Of a stretch of 19,350 bases of DNA, positions 6,800 through 14,214 are shown one piece after another. The position numbers and the translations under genes were made by a program. The DNA is from DATEPR01 sp036503065 (GTDB taxonomy: Bacteria; Actinomycetota; Actinomycetes; Mycobacteriales; Pseudonocardiaceae): NCBI GenBank assembly GCA_036503065.1, contig DASXXM010000370.1, forward strand, positions 1 to 19,350, read 5' to 3'. The notes below the pieces were generated by a model. The model saw nothing but the letters and a program-made list of their open reading frames with translations. It made no database searches and was not told the DNA's origin. The number at the start of each line of letters is the position of its first letter. The stretch's first letter is position 1.

Positions 6800-6983
6800 T
6801 AGCCATCCCAAGGATTTCGCGGTTTCCCCGGTCCGAATCCGGAGATGACCGCACACCCCGGGAGGTCGGGACGGTCGGAGGCCGCCCCGGCCTTCCGACG
6901 TCCGGACCCGGTCGCGGTACGGTCGAGAGACGCCACCGTGCAACCGCGTGGCCGCCCCGTACGCGAGAGGGAGCAGCCCCGCC

Positions 6984-8654
6984 GTGAGCGCGACCGATGT
7001 GACACCGATGTTCCGGCACACCGAACTCCTGCCGCTCGGCCGTGACAACCACACCGAGTACCGGTTGGTGACCACCGACGGCGTCGGCGTCGAACGTGTC
7101 GGGGGCCGCCAGTTCCTCACGATCGAACCGGCCACCCTGACCTTCCTGGCCCACCAGGCGATCCGGGACATCCAGCACCTGCTGCGCCCGTCGCACCTGG
7201 CCCAACTGCGGGCGATCATCGACGACCCGGAGGCCAGCGCGAACGACCGTTTCGTGGCCACCGACCTGCTGCGCAACGCGTGCGTCTCGGCAGGCGGCGT
7301 ACTGCCGATGTGCCAGGACACCGGCACCGCGATCGTGATCGGCAAGCGCACCGAGTCGGTGCTCACCGGCGGCGACGACGAGGCCGCCATCTCGGCCGGC
7401 ATCTTCGATGCCTACCAGCAGCTCAACTTGCGCTACTCGCAACTGGCACCGCTGAACTTCTGGGAGGAACGCAACACCGGCACCAACCTGCCGGCCCAGG
7501 TCGAGCTGTACCACCGTCCCGGCACCGACCCGCACTACGAGTTCCTGTTCATGGCCAAGGGCGGCGGCAGCGCCAACAAGACGTTCCTGTACCAGGAGAC
7601 CAAGGCGCTGCTGAACCCGACGCGGCTGGCCCGGTTCCTCGACGAGAAGCTCCGCAGCCTCGGCACGTCGGCCTGCCCGCCCTACCATCTGGCCATCGTG
7701 GTCGGCGGCACGTCCGCCGAGTACAACCTGAAGGTGGCGAAGCTCGCGTCGGCCCGCTACCTGGACAACCTGCCCGGCGAGGGTTCCCCGGCCGGCCACG
7801 CGATCCGGGACGTGGACCTGGAACAGCAGGTCCTGGAGATGACAAGGAAATTCGGCATCGGCGCCCAGTTCGGCGGCAAGTACTTCTGCCACGACGTACG
7901 CGTGATCCGGCTGCCCCGGCACGGCGCCTCGTGCCCGGTCGGCATCGCCGTGTCCTGCTCCGCGGACCGCCAGGCGAAGGCGAAGATCACCCCCGACGGC
8001 GTGTTCCTGGAGCAGTTGGAGCCGGACCCGGCCCGGTTCCTGCCGGACGTGACCGGCGAACTGCTGTCCGACGAGGTCGTGCGCATCGACCTGAACCGCC
8101 CGATGGCCGAGATCCGCGCCACGCTGGCCGCGCTCCCGGTGAAGACCCGGCTGTCGCTGACGGGTCCACTGGTGGTGGCACGGGACATCGCGCACGCCAA
8201 GATCAAGGAACGCCTCGACGCGGGCGAGCCGATGCCGGCCTACCTGCGCGACCACCCCGTCTACTACGCGGGCCCGGCCAAGACGCCGGACGGTTACGCG
8301 TCCGGTTCGTTCGGACCGACCACCGCAGGCCGGATGGACTCGTACGTGGCCCAGTTCCAGGAGGCAGGCGGCTCGCTGGTGATGCTGGCCAAGGGCAACC
8401 GGTCGCAGCAGGTCACCGATGCCTGCCAGGCCAACGGCGGCTTCTACCTCGGCTCCATCGGCGGACCGGCGGCCCGGCTGGCCCAGGACTGCATCCGCAG
8501 GGTGGACGTGCTGGAGTATGCGGAACTTGGTATGGAAGCGGTCTGGCGGATCGAGGTCGAGGACTTCCCCGCATTCGTCGTGGTGGACGACAAGGGCAAC
8601 GACTTCTTCGCCGGTACCAGCCAGCCGACGTTGCAGATTTCCTTCCACCGCTAG
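6984..8654 (+). CDS. fum: Class I fumarate hydratase ([4Fe-4S], FumA/FumB type)
   Basis: A 556-residue class I fumarase converting fumarate to L-malate in the TCA cycle. The three cluster cysteines typical of the class are Cys110 (MCQDTGT), Cys231 (SACPPYH) and Cys317 (GASCPVG). The AKGGGSANKT stretch (191-200) is conserved. The order of N-terminal Fe-S hydrolyase alpha region and C-terminal beta region is intact, in one chain. The GTG at 6984 is chosen because GAGGGAG lies about 11 bases upstream; an in-frame GTG at 6948 has no such site. This type has an oxygen-sensitive cluster, unlike the iron-free class II FumC. A CRP-like site lies in its promoter region. The hydrolase gene follows 45 bases downstream. 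Confidence 0.95.
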   Translation: MSATDVTPMFRHTELLPLGRDNHTEYRLVTTDGVGVERVGGRQFLTIEPATLTFLAHQAIRDIQHLLRPSHLAQLRAIIDDPEASANDRFVATDLLRNACVSAGGVLPMCQDTGTAIVIGKRTESVLTGGDDEAAISAGIFDAYQQLNLRYSQLAPLNFWEERNTGTNLPAQVELYHRPGTDPHYEFLFMAKGGGSANKTFLYQETKALLNPTRLARFLDEKLRSLGTSACPPYHLAIVVGGTSAEYNLKVAKLASARYLDNLPGEGSPAGHAIRDVDLEQQVLEMTRKFGIGAQFGGKYFCHDVRVIRLPRHGASCPVGIAVSCSADRQAKAKITPDGVFLEQLEPDPARFLPDVTGELLSDEVVRIDLNRPMAEIRATLAALPVKTRLSLTGPLVVARDIAHAKIKERLDAGEPMPAYLRDHPVYYAGPAKTPDGYASGSFGPTTAGRMDSYVAQFQEAGGSLVMLAKGNRSQQVTDACQANGGFYLGSIGGPAARLAQDCIRRVDVLEYAELGMEAVWRIEVEDFPAFVVVDDKGNDFFAGTSQPTLQISFHR

Positions 8655-8699
8655 CGAACACGCTGTGCTGAAGTGTCCCGGTTGGGCAGTGTGGCCGAT

Positions 8700-9371
8700 A
8701 TGGACCATGTACTGCTGCACGGCACAACGCAGTCACCTGCGTGCTGGGACCGGGTCAGCGAGGTACTGACCGAACGCGGCCACCGAGCCTTCGCCATCGA
8801 CTTCCCGGTCGACCAACCGGACCTGCTGGCCGACGACTACGCCCGAATCGCCATGGCCCAACTACCGGACGACATCCACGAACCGGTGGTAACGGCCCAT
8901 TCCGGTGGCGGCCTGATCCTGACCGCACTGGCCAACCGCCTGGTGGCACGACACCTGGTCTGGATCGGCGCCCTGATCCCGGACTTCGCGGGCGGCGCCA
9001 GCCTGCTGGCGGAGATCAAGGACAACCAGGACACGATGTTCGGCCCGGAATGGCCGGAGTACACCGGCGACGACCCGACCGAGGAGGCGTACTTCCTGTT
9101 CCACAGCTGCGATCTGGCCACCCTGCGCTGGGCAATGACCACCCTGCGCCCATTCCGCCCGACAGCCGCCTACGGCGAACGGCCAGGCCCGGCCCCAACC
9201 GCGCCGTCCACCTACGTCCTACCGCGACAAGACCGAACACTCGCCCCGACATGGATGCGAACCGCGGCCCCAACCCGACTCAACGCACACCTGGTCGAGA
9301 TCGACGGCGACCACTGCCCCCACATCGCCCAGCCACAACTAATCGCAAACATCCTCACCGACGTGAGTTAA
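8700..9371 (+). CDS. Alpha/beta-hydrolase fold protein
   Basis: A 223-residue small alpha/beta hydrolase. VLLHGTT near the N-terminus supplies the oxyanion-hole strand, and AHSGGG (66-71) is the nucleophile elbow with Ser68 (A-H-S-G-G instead of G-x-S-x-G). A late QDRTL probably carries the acid, and DGDHCPH near the C-terminus the catalytic His. No signal peptide is seen, so it is cytoplasmic. It resembles the salicylate-esterase-like/pyrethroid-hydrolase group of short hydrolases; the substrate is unknown. The ATG at 8700 is chosen because conserved sequence begins there; GTGs at 8691 and 8673 are alternatives. It may be co-transcribed with fum. The 3' third has a C-rich, T-poor top strand unlike the neighbouring genes. 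Confidence 0.85.
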   Translation: MDHVLLHGTTQSPACWDRVSEVLTERGHRAFAIDFPVDQPDLLADDYARIAMAQLPDDIHEPVVTAHSGGGLILTALANRLVARHLVWIGALIPDFAGGASLLAEIKDNQDTMFGPEWPEYTGDDPTEEAYFLFHSCDLATLRWAMTTLRPFRPTAAYGERPGPAPTAPSTYVLPRQDRTLAPTWMRTAAPTRLNAHLVEIDGDHCPHIAQPQLIANILTDVS

Positions 9372-9532
9372 CCGACCAGCCATGCCGCAGGCCGACCCAC
9401 CCCACGATGGCCCGGCGGCCCGATCTCGCGAGGATCCAGCCCACCGAACCCCGAGCGCGACCGGCCGACCGACCCCTCAGCCTCGCCACGATCTGGCGCA
9501 CGATAGTCCAGCGCGACCAGCGAACGGACTCC

Positions 9533-10051
9533 TCAGCTGTGCCTCGTGACGGCCTGGAACACGATCGTCCGGTTGCCCAGCGGCGCGTTGAGCTGGGCAA
9601 CCACCGGCACGACCCGCACGATCATGGGGCACATCTGGTTGCCCCGGCCGGTGTTCGTGGTGATGACCTGGATCGTCACCCGCGTCGCCGTCTGGCTGAT
9701 CGCCTGCGCCGTGATCACCTGACAGCCGGACTCCTCGGCGTTGAACACCACGTCGTTGCCGGTCACCTCGACGCCCTGTGGCGGCGCGGTCATGCCACCG
9801 GTGTTGAGCTGCCCGGCCGGCACCGGCACACGGGCCCCACCCGGCACCGGCACGGTACTGGTCCCCGCACCACCGGCCGGCGGCGCGACAACCGGCGACG
9901 GCGGCACGATCCGCGGCGCGGTGGTCGTCACCGCAGGTGAGCTGGTACCCAACGTGGCGCCGGACCCCGCGGTCGCGGACCCGGCAGTGCCACAGGCGGC
10001 AGCCGCCAACACGACAAAACAGGCAGTCACGAGAAGCTGTCCGGTCCTCAT
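9533..10051 (-). CDS. Predicted lipoprotein B, paralogue of the adjacent lipoprotein A
   Basis: A 172-residue exported protein. The signal peptide MRTGQLLVTACFVVLAAAAC ends in a lipobox with Cys20 as lipidation site. A Ser/Thr/Ala then Pro/Val-rich linker follows (about 21-90). A C-terminal domain (about 92-170) carries Cys110 and Cys141, the latter in MCPM, and a PLGNRT motif. The same pattern, with cysteines again 31 residues apart, occurs in the upstream gene, so the pair is a tandem duplication. The two Cys probably form a disulfide outside the membrane. The ATG at 10051 gives a tidy signal peptide but lacks a Shine-Dalgarno; a GTG at 10087 has GAGGG eight bases upstream and is a real alternative. 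I do not recognise a named family. Confidence 0.8.
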   Translation of the reverse strand: MRTGQLLVTACFVVLAAAACGTAGSATAGSGATLGTSSPAVTTTAPRIVPPSPVVAPPAGGAGTSTVPVPGGARVPVPAGQLNTGGMTAPPQGVEVTGNDVVFNAEESGCQVITAQAISQTATRVTIQVITTNTGRGNQMCPMIVRVVPVVAQLNAPLGNRTIVFQAVTRHS

Positions 10052-10092
10052 ACGATGAGGACGGCGTGGACCCGGAATCGGTTGCACACTAA

Positions 10093-10569
10093 TCACCCTC
10101 GCACGATCGCGAGTTGCAGCACCACGGTCCTGGTGCCGAGCGGCTTGGCCAGCGGTACCGACATCGGCTTGTACCGCAGGTACATCGGACACATGTGGCT
10201 ACCGGTCCCCGGTTCCTCCTGCACGAGCCGGACGACGACTCGCGTATCGGTCTGCTGCGTCGCGGTGGCGCTGGACGTGAAACAGCCACCCACCTCGCCG
10301 TAGAGCCCCAACGCGGTGCCGTTCCGCTCAAGCCAGACGACCCGAGGAAACGCCGACGGCAGCGAACTGGCGCTCACCTGATCACCCGGAACCGGCACCG
10401 CACCGGCCGGCACCCGCACACCGGGAATGGCAGGCGCGGTCGCCCCGGTGGTCGGCGAGGCAGTCAACCCACCACCACCGGCGGCGGATCCGCCCGGCTG
10501 GTGACTCCCGCACCCAGCCACCAGCACCATCAGGACCCCAGCGCCGACAACGGTTCCCAGGCGTCTCAT
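10093..10569 (-). CDS. Predicted lipoprotein A, paralogue of the adjacent lipoprotein B
   Basis: A 158-residue exported protein. The signal peptide MRRLGTVVGAGVLMVLVAGC has a clean LVAG-Cys20 lipobox. A Gly/Thr/Pro/Val linker (21-65) leads to a C-terminal domain (about 70-156) with Cys96 and Cys127 (in MCPM), TDTRVVVRLV before it and PLGTRTVVLQ after it. Alignment with lipoprotein B by eye shows GC, QT-TRV, MCPM, PLG-RT and V-Q in the same register. The gene precedes lipoprotein B by 41 bases on the same strand, so one transcript is likely. The ATG at 10569 has no visible Shine-Dalgarno. Function unknown; it faces outside the cytoplasmic membrane. Confidence 0.8.
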   Translation of the reverse strand: MRRLGTVVGAGVLMVLVAGCGSHQPGGSAAGGGGLTASPTTGATAPAIPGVRVPAGAVPVPGDQVSASSLPSAFPRVVWLERNGTALGLYGEVGGCFTSSATATQQTDTRVVVRLVQEEPGTGSHMCPMYLRYKPMSVPLAKPLGTRTVVLQLAIVRG

Positions 10570-10734
10570 GTCATCTGGACGGAACCCGATCCACCCCTGG
10601 TTGCACGCCCAGCCCAGTCCGTTCTGCGGTCGGGTCGCCGACGTCGTGCCGCGATCGACATCGCTGGCATTGGCGGTCGACATCGCCGGCGTCCGTTCTG
10701 TGGCCGGTTGCTCGCATCCCTGTCTGTCATCGGG

Positions 10735-10867
10735 GTGGCCGGCGTCCGTTCTGTGATCGAGGTGGCTGGCGTCCTTCCGTCATCGGGTGGCTGGCATCCT
10801 GTCCGTGGTCGAGGTGGCTGGCATCCCTTCTGTCGTCCAGGTGGCTGGCGTCCGCTCCGTGGTCGGG
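10735..10867. repeat. Tandem repeat, five units of a 27-bp sequence (one of 25 bp)
   Basis: Units start at 10735, 10762, 10787, 10814 and 10841, each with GTGGC(C/T)GGC(G/A)TCC followed by a (C/T)CTGT/CCGT core and a TCGAG-like end. The second unit lacks two bases. A diverged 35-base unit (10700-10734) precedes them, and an 18-base exact copy of part of unit 1 lies at 10685-10702. On the minus strand the 27-bp period reads as nine-residue repeats rich in Thr, Pro and Ala. No spacers are present, so this is not a CRISPR. Confidence 0.85.
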
Positions 10868-10907
10868 ATCGCTCGTGCACCGCCGGTCGCGCGAGGGGGC
10901 TGTCTTA

Positions 10908-10923
10908 TCGTTTCGCTTAACGA
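10908..10923. promoter_or_regulatory. TCGTT-N6-AACGA inverted repeat
   Basis: Perfect 5-bp arms around six bases, in a locally AT-richer patch between the repeat array and the SRPBCC terminator. Operator-like in form; the binding protein is unknown. Confidence 0.3.
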
Positions 10924-10927
10924 ATGA

Positions 10928-10970
10928 GACCGGGTGATTTGATCCCGGATTCGGGGATGATCACCCGGTC
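10928..10970 (-). terminator. Long hairpin after the SRPBCC gene
   Basis: GACCGGGTGAT and ATCACCCGGTC are perfect 11-bp arms around 21 bases that themselves contain ATCCC/GGGAT. It begins 10 bases beyond the SRPBCC stop codon on the minus strand, the expected place for a factor-independent terminator. Confidence 0.7.
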
Positions 10971-10979
10971 GAGTGATCA

Positions 10980-11438
10980 TCAGGCGATGTCGCCGTTCTT
11001 CTGCTCAGCCAGCATCGTCTCCAGGCGTTGCAAGGTGGCCACCATGGCCTTCCGGTTGCGTTGTGGGAAGCCGAGTAGCGCCAGCAACGGACCTACCGGA
11101 GTCGTTGACCAGTCGAACGTCTCGGTCACCTCGGTGGTGTCCGCGTCGACGGGTTTGAGCTCCCAACGCCAGCGGTGCCCGACGAAGTGCCGCCACGCGA
11201 TCAACCTGCCCGGTTCGTACTCGACCACCCGGTTGGTCACCCGATAAGGCATGCCCATCTTCATGTCCATGCCGAACGTCGAGCCCAGCTCCAGCCGCGC
11301 CGGCTGCGCGCCGCGCGTGGCCAGCACACTGCCCGACCCATCGAGCAGCGGGTGTTTCGACGGGTCGGTCAGCAGGGCGAAGATGCGCTCGGCCGAGGCA
11401 GGGACTGTCGCGGTGGCAGCGACCTTGCGTTCCGTCAT
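10980..11438 (-). CDS. SRPBCC (START/Bet v1-like) family protein
   Basis: A 152-residue protein of the SRPBCC ligand-binding superfamily (polyketide cyclase/dehydrase-like). It opens with RKVAATATVPASAERIFALL (4-23), the usual first strand and helix, continues through an RLIAWRHFVGHRWRWEL strand pair (78-94) and TTEVTETFDWST (101-112), and ends in a long amphipathic helix (127-147). It is cytoplasmic. Many such proteins bind hydrophobic ligands; no substrate can be given. The ATG start is preceded by only a weak GGG, but a TACAGT -10-like element would place the RNA start next to the ATG, suggesting a leaderless message. Confidence 0.88.
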   Translation of the reverse strand: MTERKVAATATVPASAERIFALLTDPSKHPLLDGSGSVLATRGAQPARLELGSTFGMDMKMGMPYRVTNRVVEYEPGRLIAWRHFVGHRWRWELKPVDADTTEVTETFDWSTTPVGPLLALLGFPQRNRKAMVATLQRLETMLAEQKNGDIA

Positions 11439-11445
11439 GTACCCG

Positions 11446-11451
11446 ACTGTA
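11446..11451 (-). promoter_or_regulatory. -10-like TACAGT for the SRPBCC gene (possibly leaderless)
   Basis: TACAGT on the minus strand fits TANNNT and ends seven bases before the ATG at 11438, so the transcript would start at or one base before the initiation codon. No clear -35 is seen. Confidence 0.35.
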
Positions 11452-11508
11452 GATCCAACAACCCACCTCAGCGTCGAACTTGCCGGACCGGATCGGCGAG
11501 TCGACCGT

Positions 11509-14208
11509 TCAGGAACCGCCGCCGACGGAGCGCAACTGCCGGGGCACCGCGTCCGGTCGCGGAGGTGGCGGGCCGAGTACGACCGCGGCGCCGGTCACGG
11601 CGGCGCCGCTGGTCAGGGCGACCACCGGGTCCAGTGTCACGGTGCGCACCTCGGGCAGGTCCTCGGCCATCGCGGCAACTCGCAGCACCAGGTCGGCCAG
11701 CGCCGCCAGGTCGACCGACTCGCTGCCCGCGTAGCCGGCCAGCAACGGCGCGGCGGCCGGCGCCCGGACCAGCCACGCCGCGTCGATGTCGGTCAGCGGC
11801 ACCATGGCGTACGCACGGTCGCCGAGCAGGTCGCTGACGACGCCGGACAAACCGAAGTACACCAACGATCCGAACGACGGGTCGTCCTGCAGGCCGATCA
11901 GGCACGACACGCCGTGCCCCGCCATCCGCTGCACGGCGACACCGTCCACTCCGGACACTGTCCGCAGGTCCCGGTAGGCGGCCCGCACGGCGTCCGCACC
12001 GGCCAGGTCCAGTCGAACGCCGACCGGATCGCTGTGGTGCCGCAACTTCTCACTGGCCGACTTCAACACCACCGGGTAACCGATCGCCTCAGCCGCCGCG
12101 ACCACGTCGACCTCGTTGTCCGCCTGCCGGAACGGCACCACGTCGATGCCGTAGCAGCCGAGCAGTCGGACGGCGTCGGTATCGGCGAGCGCCCGCCGAC
12201 TGGAGTCCACAATGGATTTCGCGACCTGCGCACGGGCGGTGACGGTGTCGATGGCGTCGGGCCGGACGAGCACGCCTCGGGAGGTGGACCGCCAGCGCGC
12301 GTACCGGATCGCCCTGGTCAGCGCCAGTACCGCACGCTCGGGACTCGGGTAGGACGGCACCGAGCCGTAGCCGGGCGTGCCGTCCGGACCTGGCACGGCC
12401 AGTTCGGTTGGCACGCCCGCCACCGCGAGGAACGTGGACACGATCGGCTTGGCAACAGCGGTATCCTCGTCGACGGCCGCGCGCAGCGCACGCGCGTAGG
12501 CCGCGCCGGGCACGGCCAGCGGCGGCACGAACACGATCACCAGCGCGTCCACGTCGTCGCGGTGCAGCACGTCACGCACGGCGGCCGCGAACGTCTCCGG
12601 TGACGCGTCCGCGCCGGTGTCCACCGGATCGGCGGCCAGGCGCAGGTTCTGGGCCAGGACGGTGTCCGCCGCGAGCAACCCGATCGCGGTCGAGTTCCCG
12701 ACCACCGCGACCCGCTCCCCCGCCGCCAACGGCTGGTTGGCCAGCAACAACGCCGTGTCGAACAGCTGGTCCAGCGACTCCACCCGGATCACGCCCGCCT
12801 GCTCGAACAACGCCTGCACGCTGGCGTCGTCGACCGGCACCGACGTGGCGGCCAGCCCGGGCCGGACCGCGTGCCGGCCGGAGCGCACCACCACGATCGG
12901 CTTGTGTCTGGCCAACCGGCGGGCCAGGCGGGCGAACTTGCGCGGGTTGCCGAACGACTCCAGGTAGAGCAGCACGACGCTGGTGGCCGGATCGGTTTCC
13001 CAGTACTGCAACAGGTCATTGCCGGACACGTCGGCACGGTTGCCCGCCGACACGAACGTGGACAGCCCGAGCCCACGGGCGGCGGCGTCCGCCAGGATCG
13101 CGATGCCGAGCGCGCCGGACTGGCAGAAGAACCCGGCCCGGCCCCGACCGGGCAGCCGGGGCGCCAGCGTGGCGTTGAGCCGGACTGCCGGATCGGTGTT
13201 CACGACGCCCAGCGCGTTCGGCCCGACCACCCGCATGCCGTGCGCCCTGGCCTCGGTGACCAGCCGCCGCTCCGCGCCGAGCCCGTCCGGCCCGACGTCG
13301 GCGAATCCGGACGACAGCACCACCAGTGTCGTCACGCCCTTGGCCAGACAGGCGTCCATCACGCCGTCGATCCCGGCCGCCGGCACCGCGACCACCGCCA
13401 GGTCAACGGGATCCGGGATGTCCAGCACCGACGGATAGGCCCGCACGCCCCGCACCGACCGATGCTCGGAGTTCACCGGATAGACCGGTCCGGCAAAATC
13501 CGCGGACAGCAGATTGGTGAGCACCGCGTAGCCGACCTTGTTCGGTTCGCTGGACGCGCCGATGACCGCGACCGACCGGGGATGCAGCAGGTTGTGCACA
13601 CTGCGCGCCTCGGCGGCCTGCTCCCGCGACCGGGCGACCGCCACCGACGCCTCGGTCTGGTCGACGGCGAACTCCAGGTGCAGCACGCCCTCCTCGATGG
13701 CCCGGCTGACCCGGTAGCCGGCGTCCCGGAACACCCGGACCATCTGGCTGTTCTCGCCGAGCACCTCGGCGACGAACCGGGCAAGGCCGCGTTCCCGCGC
13801 CGCCGCGGCCAGGTGTTCGAGCAGGATCGAACCGAGCCCACGTCCCTGGTGCCCGTCCTCGACCACGAATGCCACCTCGGCCGAGTCCGAGTCAGCGAGC
13901 CGTTCGTAACGTCCGACCGCGATCAGTTCGTCGCCGAGGAACGCACCGAACGCGACCCGGCCGTGATGGTCCACCACGCTGAACCGCGTGAGGTCCTTCT
14001 GGGACATGTGCGGATACGGTGCGAAATAACGGAAGTAGCGGGTGCGCTCGGACAGGCGGCCGTGCAGGGCGAGGATCTTCTGCGCGTCGTCCGGGATGAT
14101 CGGTCGCAGGTGGACGGTGCCGCCGTCGCTGAGTACGACGTCGGCTTCCCAGTGTCTCGGGTAGTCGTACGGATCGAACTGGGCTGGGTCGAACTCGGCG
14201 CTCGGCAC
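11509..14208 (-). CDS. GNAT protein acetyltransferase fused to an acyl-CoA synthetase (NDP-forming)-like module
   Basis: An 899-residue fusion resembling bacterial Pat/PatA protein lysine acetyltransferases, in the GNAT-first order. The GNAT domain (about 30-185) has the acetyl-CoA loop HQGRGLG (120-126). A CoA-binding Rossmann domain (about 205-335, RSVAVIGASSEPNKVG...VVGPNALGVVN), a succinyl-CoA ligase-like domain (about 350-640) and an ATP-grasp domain (about 690-899) follow. In active ADP-forming synthetases a phospho-His lies in an SHTGSLAG-type motif; the aligned place here reads TSVPVDD (455-461), with no His. I therefore infer a regulatory, not synthetic, module. The GTG start lies six bases after the acuC stop, so the two share a message. 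Likely role: acetylating and silencing acyl-CoA synthetases. Confidence 0.9.
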   Translation of the reverse strand: MPSAEFDPAQFDPYDYPRHWEADVVLSDGGTVHLRPIIPDDAQKILALHGRLSERTRYFRYFAPYPHMSQKDLTRFSVVDHHGRVAFGAFLGDELIAVGRYERLADSDSAEVAFVVEDGHQGRGLGSILLEHLAAAARERGLARFVAEVLGENSQMVRVFRDAGYRVSRAIEEGVLHLEFAVDQTEASVAVARSREQAAEARSVHNLLHPRSVAVIGASSEPNKVGYAVLTNLLSADFAGPVYPVNSEHRSVRGVRAYPSVLDIPDPVDLAVVAVPAAGIDGVMDACLAKGVTTLVVLSSGFADVGPDGLGAERRLVTEARAHGMRVVGPNALGVVNTDPAVRLNATLAPRLPGRGRAGFFCQSGALGIAILADAAARGLGLSTFVSAGNRADVSGNDLLQYWETDPATSVVLLYLESFGNPRKFARLARRLARHKPIVVVRSGRHAVRPGLAATSVPVDDASVQALFEQAGVIRVESLDQLFDTALLLANQPLAAGERVAVVGNSTAIGLLAADTVLAQNLRLAADPVDTGADASPETFAAAVRDVLHRDDVDALVIVFVPPLAVPGAAYARALRAAVDEDTAVAKPIVSTFLAVAGVPTELAVPGPDGTPGYGSVPSYPSPERAVLALTRAIRYARWRSTSRGVLVRPDAIDTVTARAQVAKSIVDSSRRALADTDAVRLLGCYGIDVVPFRQADNEVDVVAAAEAIGYPVVLKSASEKLRHHSDPVGVRLDLAGADAVRAAYRDLRTVSGVDGVAVQRMAGHGVSCLIGLQDDPSFGSLVYFGLSGVVSDLLGDRAYAMVPLTDIDAAWLVRAPAAAPLLAGYAGSESVDLAALADLVLRVAAMAEDLPEVRTVTLDPVVALTSGAAVTGAAVVLGPPPPRPDAVPRQLRSVGGGS

Positions 14209-14214
14209 GGCCCG

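Larger units (their letters stand above)
6635..6983. other. Regulatory interval between sigB and fum (no gene)
   Basis: About 350 bases with no credible coding frame. From left to right it holds the sigB terminator hairpin, a direct repeat of GTTGCC (6722 and 6735), a hairpin at 6741-6766, a promoter-like TTGACT-N18-CAATCT with an embedded CRP-like palindrome, then a leader of roughly 175 bases to the fum start. A second -10-like TACGGT lies at 6918-6923. Confidence 0.6.
10570..10979. other. 410-base interval without a convincing gene: tandem repeat plus hairpin
   Basis: Between the lipoprotein A start and the SRPBCC stop there is no frame with a credible start and protein. It holds degenerate and then regular 27-bp repeats (about 10660-10867), a TCGTT-N6-AACGA palindrome (10908-10923) and a long hairpin (10928-10970). 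A promoter for the lipoprotein pair should lie here on the minus strand, but none is clear. Confidence 0.6.

Noticed and set aside
6830..6840. tRNA T-loop-like GGTCCGAATCC in the fum leader
   Set aside because: No acceptor stem, anticodon arm or CCA-adjacent pairing can be built around it, and the invariant TTC of the loop is not intact.
6783..8720. A 645-codon open frame on the minus strand across fum
   Set aside because: It is antisense to a fully conserved fumarase and has the composition of a GC-rich shadow frame.
10735..10867. CRISPR array
   Set aside because: The units are directly adjacent with no unique spacers, and no cas genes lie nearby.
10780..10980. A 66-codon frame beginning at the SRPBCC stop
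   Set aside because: Its first codons form the terminator hairpin and the rest is tandem repeat; there is no independent sign of coding, so it is treated as a finding, not as a gene.
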